From assembly GCF_032854445.1 (NCBI RefSeq), contig NC_088307.1:1614001-1678000 (forward strand): a stretch of DNA of 64,000 nt. The letters run 5' to 3'. This DNA is from Liolophura sinensis (Eukaryota > Mollusca > Polyplacophora > Chitonida > Chitonidae). Both the position numbers and the translations under genes were made by a program. This document shows, piece by piece, positions 1 through 11,400 of the stretch. Below the pieces are notes generated by a model that was not told where the DNA came from, searched no databases, and worked only from the letters and a program-made list of their open reading frames with translations. How positions within the stretch are numbered: position 1 is the first letter of the stretch; the number at the start of each line of letters is the position of its first letter.

Positions 1-1905
1 GTCACTGGTCAGTGTCCCATGAAGCTGAACCATCCCATATTTATACATGTAAACCTACTTGAGTCCAACCACACCTTCCACCACCAGACTGTCACTGGTC
101 AGTGTCCCATGAAACTGAACCATCCCACATCTATACACATAAACCCACCTGAGTCCAACCATGCCTTCCACCACCAGACTGTCACTGGTCAGTGTCCCAT
201 GATGCTGAACCATCCCATATTTATACATGTAAACCTACTTGAGTCCAACCACACCTTCCACCACCAGATTGTCACTGGTCAGTGTCCCATGAAACCAAAC
301 CATCCCATATTTATACATGTAAACCTACTTGAGTCCAACCACGCCTTCCACCACCAGACTGTCACTGGTCAGTGTCCCATGATGCTGAACCATCCCATAT
401 TTATACATGTAAACCTACTTGAGTCCAACCACCCCTTCCACCACCAGACTGTCACTGGTCAGTGTCCCATGAAGCTGAACCATCCCATATTTATACATGT
501 AAACCTACTTGAGTCCAACCACACCTTCCACCACCAGACTGTCACTGGTCAGTGTCCCATGATGCTGAACCATCCCATATTTATACATGTAAACCTACTT
601 GAGTCCAACCACACCTTCCACCACCAGACTGTCACTGGTCAGTGTCCCATGAAGCTGAACCATCCCATATTTATACATGTAAACCTACTTGAGTCCAACC
701 ACACCTTCCACCACCAGACTGTCACTGGTCAGTGTCCCATGGAGCTGAACCATCCCATATTTATACACTTAAACCTACTTGAGTCCAACCACGCCTTCCA
801 CCACCAGATTGTCACTGGTTAGTGTCCCATGGAGCTGAACCATCCCATATTTATACACTTAAACCTACTTGAGTCCAACCACGCCTTCCACCACCAGATT
901 GTCACTGGTTAGTGTCCCATGAAGCTGAACCATCCCATATTTATACACGTAAACCTACTTGAGTCCAACCACACCTTCCACCACCAGACTGTCACTGGTC
1001 AGTGTCCCATGAAGCTGAACCATCCCATATTTATACATGTAAACCTACTTGAGTCCAACCACACCTTCCACCACAAGATTGTCACTGGTCAGTGTCCCAT
1101 GGAGCTGAACCATCCCATATTTATACACTTAAACCTACTTGAGTCCAACCACGCCTTCCACCACCAGATTGTCACTGGTTAGTGTACCATGAAGCTGAAC
1201 CATCCCATATTTATACACGTAAACCTACTTGAGTCCAACCACACCTTCCACCACCAGATTGTCACTGGTCAGTGTCCCATGAAGCTGAACCATCCCATAT
1301 TTATACACTTAAACCTACTTGAGTCCAACCACGCCTTCCACCACCAGATTGTCACTGGTTAGTGTACCATGAAGCTGAACCATCCCATATTTATACACGT
1401 AAACCTACTTGAGTCCAACCACACCTTCCACCACCAGATTGTCACTGGTCAGTGTCCCATGAAGCTGAACCATCCCATATTTATACATATAAACCTACTT
1501 GAGTCCAACCACACCTTCCACCACCAGATTGTCACTGGTCAGTGTCCCATGAAGCTGAACCATCCCATATTTATACACGTAAACCTACTTGAGTCCAACC
1601 ACGCCTTCCACCACCAGACTGTCACTGGTCAGTGTCCCACGAAGCTGAACCATCCCATATTTATACATGTAAACCTACTTGAGTCCAACCACCCCTTCCA
1701 CCACCAGATTGTCACTAGTCAGTGTCCCATGAAGCTGAACCATCCCATATTTATACATGTAAACCTACTTGAGTCCAACCACGCCTTCCACCACCAGATT
1801 GTCACTGGTCAGTGTCCCATGAAGCTGAACCATCCCATATTTATACATGTAAACCTACTTGAGTCCAACCACGCCTTCCACCACCAGATTGTCACTGGTC
1901 AGTGT
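1..1905. repeat. Minisatellite, 90-bp unit, about 21 copies
   Basis: Direct reading shows near-identical 90-bp units that begin with GTCACTGGTCAGTGTCCCAT and repeat head to tail from the window edge to about 1905. Units differ by scattered substitutions, for example ACACCTTCC versus ACGCCTTCC and GGTCAGTG versus GGTTAGTG. Because 90 is a multiple of 3 the frame stays open across units until a GGTTAG variant closes it, which creates long but meaningless open frames. The array lies in the ATP13A1 intron that follows the exon at 2310-2447 and may extend past the left edge. Confidence 0.97.
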
Positions 1906-2309
1906 TCCCGTCTTGTCAAAACAGCACACGTCCACTTTACCCGCAAATGGAATTCTGAAGGGTTCTGTACAGTAGATGTCTATCAAATGGAATGGACGAC
2001 TAAATGAAAATCAATCACACTAGATGCATATCACATAATTAGGGAAAAGGAATACAACATTTAAATAAATGTAATTTTACTGTAATCACTTTTAAATAAA
2101 TCGGTCAAACATTTACTCATTTACAGAGTTAAGATACTCTGGCAGAGCCTTGAGAATGGATGCTTTCACGAATTCAAATCCTGCCTGTTTTTGAAGACTT
2201 AGGTTATCTTCAAAATAACTATTTCCTCACAGTTTTAATTCAATATTTCTATAAATTTCCTCTTATTCAAGAATGTTGTTTCCACAAGAGGTCATGATGG
2301 CGGCCTTAC
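1906..2309. other. ATP13A1 intron 9 (proximal part), no further feature
   Basis: AT-rich intronic DNA between the 90-bp array and the 5' splice site of ATP13A1 exon 9. I see no exon, RNA gene or mobile element here. The next ATP13A1 exon, carrying the DKTGT phosphorylation motif, is not in the window. Confidence 0.6.
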
Positions 2310-2447
2310 ACAGTTTGCTGAGTGCCAGTAGAGATGTGTTGACAGCCAGGGACAACTCAATGGGTAACTCAGGGGGTACAACTGATGTGAGGATCAGTGT
2401 ACACTCCAGGAATAGCTTGTAACGGTTTCTGTCTGGGTTCTCAGTGC
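2310..2447 (-). CDS. ATP13A1 exon 9 (PPELP)
   Basis: Phase 1 to 1, 138 nt. Encodes [20 protein letters not shown] then [18 protein letters not shown] and LLALSKL. PPELP is the membrane motif typical of P5A ATPases. Too short for an ATG-initiated frame but unmistakable by homology. Donor CTGT|GTAAGG. It is the last ATP13A1 exon in the window. Confidence 0.95.
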
Positions 2448-5400
2448 CTGAAAACAGATGGTTAAGTGTGAAATTTTAAATACTTTATTAGCAGTATGCT
2501 ACATGATATATAATATTGTGAACGAAACCAGGCAAAGCTCAGGTTTTGGAGGAACCAGGAAGTCAGGTTCTGAGGTAAAGGAAACAAGGCAAAACCCAGG
2601 TTTTCATGCGGAGGAAACCAGACAGAGCTGAGGTTTTGAGTTAGAGGAAACCAGACAGGCCAAAGTCAGTGGTGGAAAACACTGAAGAAAGCTCATGGAA
2701 AATGTAACCCTTTCTAACAGTCACTAATATGTGAGCAAACACTGGGCATTCATACTGCTTCAAAGATAGGAGATTTGCAGGTTAAAGTAACATCTCCTTC
2801 AGAGCCTCAACTTCAGAGGTGCGAGATTTGCAGGCTAAAGTGACATCTCCTTCAGAGTCTCAACTTCAAAGGTGCGAAATTTGCAGGCTAAAGTGACATC
2901 TCCTTCAGAGTCTCAACTGATTTCAGTTACTGCATTTCACCTAAAGTTTAGCCTTGTTGAAGTGACACGTTTTAACCGATTCTGACTGATCCATCCACCT
3001 TATGGAGCCACTATGGAGTTTTTTGATTGATTGATTGATTTATTTGATTGGCGTTTTCATGACATACTCAGCATTATGGGGGGAGCCCGGGGGAACCCAT
3101 GACCATCTGAAGGTTGCTGGAAGACCTTTCCAAATACGACTGAAAAGAGTTTTTGTGAAGTTTCATTAATTTCTTATCTAAATGCCTGAAGTTTTGGTAT
3201 CAAAATGATCATGTTAAGGCCTCTATGTGGTTCTCTTCACTCCTTCTCTTCAAAAAACTTACCCTTTATCCAAACATATGCAGCTGCAGTAATGGCAAAT
3301 ATAAGCAAGAAGAGAATAAATGCAAAGGTCTCCAGGTTATTGGCAGTTACCCTCTTGACACCAAACAGGATAGTGCGGAGTAACTTCCCTTGTGATGTAT
3401 TGAAGCTGTGACGAAGCACGTAAGCTACGCAGCCGTTGTCACTAGCTGAAACAGAGATTACCATCAGTTTACAGAGTATACATCAAAGGTGTAAAAGCAT
3501 TTTTGGCAAAGAGCCAGATGTTGTTTATTCAGTAGGAGTTAAAAATTATGACATACAAATACATTTAGAAACCGTCCCTAATTATCGTTTGGTATCTACT
3601 CGTTAAACGTGAACTGGTTAAAATGTATGTGGTTTAACGAATTCGTTTATTTTGCTCTTTTCGCTTGAGTGACACGCTTCATTGCACATGTTAGACCTGC
3701 ATCAAAACACGAACAGAACACGAAATCGTTTGCGTATTAATACACCAAGGGTGTATTGTGATGTGTAACATAGACAGAAGTAGGCCTACACCGGTCTCCT
3801 ACCGCTGAAATCGGCAAATAGTGCCTGCTACAACAACAACATGCCACGCGACTGGTATAGGCTATGGATTTCTCAAGGTTATCGAGTAAAAATGAATGGC
3901 AATACTTACACGCATACATGTACTTGTCAAATTATGAAGAGCCGGTATTATTACCAAAAAGAAATGTTACAGTATATTGAAACGCTGATCTTTAAAGACA
4001 TAAATTAGCCAGATGAATGCATGGATTGAGCTGATGTATATAGAAATTAACTACATAAGTGAAGTTTTAAGACGAAAACAGAGCAAACAATATTACGAAA
4101 ATAACTAGTATATACAACAATTTTATCCCAGGCTTCTGCATACCTTACAATCAATAACGAACTTTAATTGATAAGTATATTTAAAAAAGGCATATTTCTG
4201 CAGGTCGGTCCTGACTGACACATTGACGTTCACTTACATAAATAGCCAAAATAGAATATGATGCAAGATGAAGAAGTTAGAATCGGCTGTTCATAATATT
4301 AGATTTATCATTACTAAATCTCAAACTAGTTAGACACTGTTATACGACGGGTTACATGTTGAGGTAGATCTGCATAGACACAACACAAATATACCCAAAT
4401 AACAGTTCAGTAGGCTATATAAGTGTTATGTATAGTTTTAGTGTTTTAATGCACAGAATTCTCACAACAACCAACTCACATCCGAGTCTATGGGCTGTTG
4501 TTTGGTTTGTTTTTTTTTTGTTTGTTTGACCGATGTTCAAGAAATAATATAAAGTTGATCGGTTGTGAGCTGAAACAATGTAAAAGACATATTTTCCGCT
4601 TCTTTTGTTTATCATAAGTCCTAAACAGTAAACCATTGATAATTATACCCACACCATTGAACGTCCAATTTTCTCCACACGCTGTATTTCAAGTTTAGCT
4701 TCCTTTTTAATATTGATTAAATTAACCTAATTTTGAGTTGGTGTTGAGTCATTGCAGGACGGCGTAATCTTTGAGGCCTTCGCGGGTCAGGGTACATAAA
4801 GTTGTTTCTGCTCAACAATGATCAGATAAAATCATTTCTTCATACCGTTTACATACTTTTTATCAGAAAATTAACCATAATGATAAACTGACTGATTTGT
4901 GCGGCTATTGACAACGTTTAAAATTCCAACTTACCTTTAAATATGGCACCCTCACAACAAAATGGTAAGTTTTAATTTTAAGTTTTAAAATGGTAAGTTT
5001 TTATTTTGTTTCTGAAATTTAGACTTGTATTCCATGCACCACTTCCTCCACTGTGTCATACCTGATTTCAGATTATTTGGTGGTATAGTAAATTAATTAA
5101 TCCAAAGAAAACCTGTGATCAGTATTTTACTGTTTTATTCCAGATCTCAAAATTCATGACAGCACTATTATGAGTAAAGAATAACCAAAAAACACATCCA
5201 CAGTCAATTTAAAAACAAAAAAGGTTCTGTAAAGTACTTATTATTTTTTCGCGGATTGTCTTCAAAAATATGTTTACAGGAAATTATTTTCGTGTATTTA
5301 AGAGAATACTGAAAAACAAATCTTAAAATCTTAAAATTTTCCAAGATATAATATGGCCGAAATTATTCAAGCATGTCAAACAGGTATCATCATGGGTGGC

Positions 5401-8400
5401 TTTAATCCTCCTTTGATTCCTGCAATGTCGCTAATCTTTATGATCTGGATCAGAGATTAAAACAATGGAGCATGGATTATCACTACGCAAAAAAATTACT
5501 TTGGTAAGTGACAGGTGACAATTCTTTTCGAATCACTGATGAGTACCTTTAAACACCTGGCAAAGTGACCTGTCACCTTTTGAGCAAATCAATGCAAAAC
5601 ATATGAATTCACCAATATCAACGCCAGTCACTCATTCTTTATGGTAAGTTTGCGTTGTTTTTAGTTTTAATCGTCCTCTGTAGCAGGTCAGAAACCGCAA
5701 ACATTGCCGTAGCTGTCTAACAGCCATTGCGTTGTTGCACACACTTCACAGTTTGTTAGAAGCTCACTCATTGGATCACTGGAGAGACACAGCCAATGGG
5801 ATAGTGTGTGTCAAAGTGACATTAATCAGAAGCCAGCATATGCTGGTATCTACTTTTCTTTCATTTAACAGGAACAGCGGATCAAAAGAGGAATAAACTC
5901 GCATTTTGTTTTATACCCACCAAACCCTTAACACCTGAGTTTGCATATATTTAAACCATAATTTCCTTTTCCTGCTCTTAAAAAAATTTAGCTGGACTGT
6001 TGGGCTTTCTTAGCGCAACTTCCGGCACCCTGGCAAAGATTTCACTTCATTATTACTACTACCTATAGTATATTATTCAATACTGGATATTTCTTTCGCT
6101 GGAATTATTTTTCGCAGTAACTTATTGACCGCGAAATCCGCGAAAATTAGAAACTTCACGGTATTGTTTTGTAACTGCCTGGTAGCAGTCGACTCTGTAT
6201 CGGATATCCCGCAGCGCTGATCATGTAACCACAGGCGCACAGACTACGTTCTCACAACACAACAACAAACAGCACATGAAGTCGTTTTTCTCTACACAGG
6301 TGTTTTTACTATGTATTTCAGTCGTCTTAAACGAATGACAGATAACCAAATCCTCTTTTTCCATTTGTTTACAGCATATAAAAAACGAACAATAATTGGG
6401 GACAGTTCCTTATAAAGATGTCACATAAAAGGCAGACATTACTGTGGTGTGCTATTTGTACGGTGAATTTGATTTATTTATTTATTTTATGGGTGTTTTA
6501 TGCCATACTCAAGAATATTTCACTTAAACAGCGGCACCCAGAATTATGGTGGGAGGAAACCGGGCAGATTCAGGGGGAAACTCACGACAATCCACAGCTT
6601 AACAAAGCAATTTGTCTGTGAAGTACTACGTATAATCTCAGCTACTAATACAAATCGCATCCACTTGGTTATTCTGTCTGCTACCACACCTCACACTCAC
6701 CTGAATACATCTAGACATAAATCTGAATTTGTTCACACGTCTTCAACCCACACCTCACACTCACCTGAACACATCTAGACATAAATCTGAATTTGCTCAC
6801 ACGTTTTCAACCCACACCTCACACTCACCTGAACACATCTAGACATAAATCTGAATTTGCTCACACGTCTTCAACCCACACCTCACACTCACCTGAACAC
6901 ATCTAGACATAAATCTGAATTTGCTCACACGTTTTCAACCCACACCTCACACTCACCTGAACACATCTAGACATAAATCTGAATTTGCTCACACGTTTTT
7001 TAACCCACACCTCACACTCACCTGAATACATCTAGACACAAATCTGAATTTGCTCACACGTTTTCAACCCACACCTCACTCACCTGAACACATCTAGACA
7101 TAAATCTGAATTTGCTCACATGTTTTCAACCCACACCTCACTCACCTCAATACATCTAGACACAAATCTGAATTTGCTCACACGTTTTCAACCCACACCT
7201 CACTCCCCTGAACACATCTAGACATAAATCTGAATTTGCTCACATGTTTTCAACCCACACCTCACTCACCTGAATACATCTAGACACAAATCTGAATTTG
7301 CTCACACGTTTTCAACCCACACCTCACTCACCTGAACACATCTAGACATAAATCTGAATTTGCTCACATGTTTTCAACCCACACCTCACACTCACCTGAA
7401 TACATCTAGACATCAATCTGAATTCGCTCACACGTTTTCAACCCACTCCTCACACTCACCTGAACACATCTAGACATAAATCTGAATTTGCTCACACGTT
7501 TTCAACCCACACCTCACTCTCACCTGAATACATCTAGACACAAATCTGAATTTGCCCACGTTTTCAACCCAATCTTGTAGCCAACTTTCCCAAGCCAATA
7601 CAAAAGAGCCATGCCTGGATGTGAACTCCCTTCCAGCCATACCTTTTAATCCTGGGCCTGTTTTACTAGGGGGGGAGTGCTGCACCACTTTGGTACCTCC
7701 GTATAACACATGAAGTTTTCCGTCCATCTCCAGGTCTAGGTAGCGATCCAAATCCATGGTCTCAGCTGGCTCCTGTGACAACATCAGAAGTTTCAATTTC
7801 ATCATGTATGTATAATCAAGATTATTTTACTTACAAGATGGTGATCAGAATAAGGAGCTGAAGAAATCAAGCTCGCCTCTGCACAACCAACGACACATTT
7901 CCTGTCCCAAACGCACAATCAATAATAGCAGGCTAAAGCTGAAAAAGAAGCCTCAAAATACCCTGACTTCATACCCAGGCACCCCATGAGGTCTAGATTA
8001 AGAAAACAGGAACTCAGCCCATTGGGCAAGCTTGGCAAAAAAGGCAACTAAACTAAAGCTCCCCCATCTGGGCCCTGTGAACAGAACCGGTCCACATCAA
8101 ATTTGCTCTTAACAAGTGTGGTGTGTCATGATTAAGTCAGTGTTGCTGGCGATACTGTTGACGGATATTTTAAATATAGTTTTAGTTCACTGTATAAGAA
8201 CTATATTTCATGATACTGAAGGCCATTGTATAAGAACTATAGTTCATGATACTGAAGGCCATTGTATGAGAACTATATTTCATGATACTGAAGGCCACTG
8301 TATAAGAACTATATTTCATGATACTGAAGGCCACTGTATGAGAACTATATTTCATGATACTGAAGGCCACTGTATGAGAGCTATAGTTCATGATACTGAA

Positions 8401-11400
8401 GGCCACTGTATGAGAACTATATTTCATGATACTGAAGGCCATCGTATAAGAACTATATTTCATGATACTGAAGACCACTGTATGAGAACTATATTTCATG
8501 ATACTGAAGGCCATCGTATAAGAACTATATTTCATGATACTGAAGACCACTGTATGAGAAATATATTTCATGATACTGAAGGCCACTGTATAAGAATTAT
8601 ATGTAATTAATTTTGTGTGATTTTTGTTCATCACGGTTGTTTTAAAACTTGTCTTTCATGTTTGTTCTTATTGTTTTGAAAATATCTGTCTATTTTTGTT
8701 TGATTTTGGATGTTCTCATTCCAATGAAAACCATTTACGCCAGATGAACATCCATTATGGGGCACTTCAAGCTGCTGTGTGGGCACTTTAAAACTTTGAA
8801 TCAAACAAGTTGTGCATCCACTCAGTGCATCTTCACCACTGTGCTGACTAAATTATCTCCCTTGCCTTCATCACAGGAACAGACTCCCCCGTTAACATGG
8901 ACTCGTCCACGATGCACGGCCCTCTTAGCAACAGCATGTCACATGGTACAAGCTTCTCATCTTGTGATCTACCTGAAAATAAAATCATCACCGCATGACC
9001 AAAGTTTTAATATTCTTTGCCAAATATAACACATTAAGTGTGCTGTGTACAAGTGTAAAATACAAACACTGTCTTAAGAGTTCCACTTAAGAGTACATGT
9101 ATTTTGATTGATTGATTTATTTATTTGATTGGTGTTTTATGCCGTACTCAAGAATGTTTCACTTATACAACGATGACCAGCAATATAGTGGGAGGAATCC
9201 GGGCAAAGACTTGGGGAAATCCACGACCATCTGCAGGCCAGACTATCCCGCTTACGGTCAGAGGGGAAGCTTTGGTGAGGGGCTCCTGAGTCACTGTGCT
9301 GCGCCGGCATGATAACCACCTCGGCGGGATTTTCTGATGACTCAAATTTTCCCAGGTTATACATAACGTCGTGTAAGGTGTACATTTTATAATACTCCAA
9401 GGTAAGAATTAAGTCACGTAATTAAATACAGGTCACATGACAATTTACTTCTGGAAATGTTTTCACATCTTTGACAATATAGACAGCATGGAGTTGTGAC
9501 AGCCTGTGGTCTTTTGCTGCTAACAACCGATGTGTCAAAACTGAGCCTTTCATCTCCGGCAGCTGAATGTAATTAGCTGGTTGATAATTACCTATAGACA
9601 CAATGTCACCAGGTACGAGCTCATCACTCTTTATACCTCTCCATTTTCTGTTCCTATAAACCTGCAGAAACAAACAGAACTTACTGAGAACAAGATAACA
9701 CAGGTAATGGAAAGGTAACAAACAATGTAGCAAAAGTAGGTAACAGTTGTTCTTATATCTGGTACAAAGTTTTGAACTTTAAAACCAATGTATGTTGTCT
9801 GTTTTTTTTGTTTGCTAGGTCACATTTAACATCATTTCTGTCATTTTATGACCAGAAGAGGAGGCCAGTGTCAGTGCTGACATACTAACAGTGCTGCCTC
9901 ACTGTAACACTTTATCAAAGGCATCAAACATAACACTCCACTCAAGACACAGTATATGGTTACCTAGCAGATGTGCACTGAGCCTTCCCCCTCTAGCTGA
10001 GCACTAAGCCTACCACCTCCAGCTGAGCACTAAGCCTACCACCTCCAGCTGAGCACTAAGCCATGTCTGTACCTATATTGCCAATGTTTATTTTCAACAT
10101 AAATGAGTTGGCCTTGAACCTGGGTCTCCCATTTAAATGGTAAATGCTCTGAAATTTGAAACTTATCCGAAGTTTTGGGCCCAGTTTCACGAAGATATAG
10201 TACACGTACGATAATGGCACATATAGGACAGTGGTACGGTAATAGTGACGTACAAAATACCATACACTGCTTTCTGAAACTGAGCCCTGGTTATCACCTG
10301 AAAAGAAGCAAACTAAAAATCTCTTACCTGAATCTGATAAGGTTTATTCCCCATTTTACGGATCTCTGACATGTTTCTCAGTTGTTGTTGTACAAGCGTG
10401 GCCTCAAACGCAACCAGCATGGCCAGCGTGAAGAGACTGTAATACCAGTACTCGTCCAAACACCAAAGACCCACGCAGAAGACTTGAAAGACGAAGAATG
10501 GAGCTGTGGCCCTTTCCTTGAACAGCTCCGCAAATAAGGGAATGTCCAACTGCATCCTTGATGGGGAATAAGCAGATCTTACTAAATTAAGGACTTAATT
10601 ACAATTCTTCTTCTCGTGGTGCTTTGAGCCACAATGATCATTCTCATTACCACAATTATACAGTGTAGTGCTGCCTAACTGAAATACCATGCTTATTTTA
10701 TTTGGGGACTTTAAGACTCAAATATAATTTTGAATGCAAGCAATGCACTTTACCATTAATTTGTGGTACTTTGCTAGAATTTTACTTTAATTCTTAATCA
10801 TGTTAACAACAACAAAATTTATAAACCTGCAGTCCTAAATAAAAACAGAACAATTTCTCTTTGACTAACCAATGAATATTTTTGTTCACATTTACTTATT
10901 ATCTGCTTGGGTTTAATGCCAACTGCAAGAATTTTCCACCTCTTACTTAGGTATAGGTGAGGACACAGGGCACGTTCTAAAGAGAACAAACACCTTTAGC
11001 CAGTTACCTGACCAACCTTCTGAGCTAGACAATGACAGTATTACCCTTCAAGACTATCCAAATACATCATTGACTTCGTACATGATTGTTCAAAGAGTCC
11101 TGCTTAACATATGCTTTCTATCCAATATCATTAGCTGTTTGATTTTTCATGTCTCCATCTCCTACTTTTTTTTTTTTTTCAGCTTACACATTTTTGCCAA
11201 ACTTTTTCTCTGCTGCTTTGATGTCACTTTCTTCCTGGAAGCCTTTCCACTCCATGTAGGTCTGGATCTTGAGATCTACTGGGAATTCAAGCGGAACAAA
11301 CTGCTTCTTCTCCTCAAAGTCAAACTTGTATCGGGTTTTCTGGAACAAGAACCATAACTCTTCCTCCCCATCACTCTGTAAAAGCAGAAACATTCAGGAG

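Larger units (their letters stand above)
2448..3262. other. ATP13A1 intron 8
   Basis: Intron between exons 8 and 9. It holds degenerate short repeats around 2520-2670 (GGAAACCAGAC-type), a three-copy 53-bp repeat and a SINE fragment, listed separately. No coding signal. Confidence 0.8.

Noticed and set aside
1-2007. Long repeat-protein-like open frames (19-822, 919-1182, 1369-2007)
   Set aside because: They are the 90-bp minisatellite read in frame. Units contain in-frame TAG variants and mixed substitution types, and there is no splice or start context.
2241-2310. A premature stop or ATP13A1 pseudogene suggested by the frame running into TAA after ALSKL
   Set aside because: The frame break is simply the intron. 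A good GTAAGG donor follows CTGT and the phase matches the expected tyrosine codon of the next exon outside the window.
8116-8634. 164 and 150 codon open frames on opposite strands
   Set aside because: The 36-bp tandem array is open by periodicity on both strands and lies inside an ATP13A1 intron.
9137-9400. Open frames overlapping the SINE at 9105-9320, and similar ones at 16253-16441, 55061-55258 and 58732-58947
   Set aside because: They are translations of SINE sequence; the same pseudo-protein ([17 protein letters not shown]-like) recurs wherever the SINE occurs.
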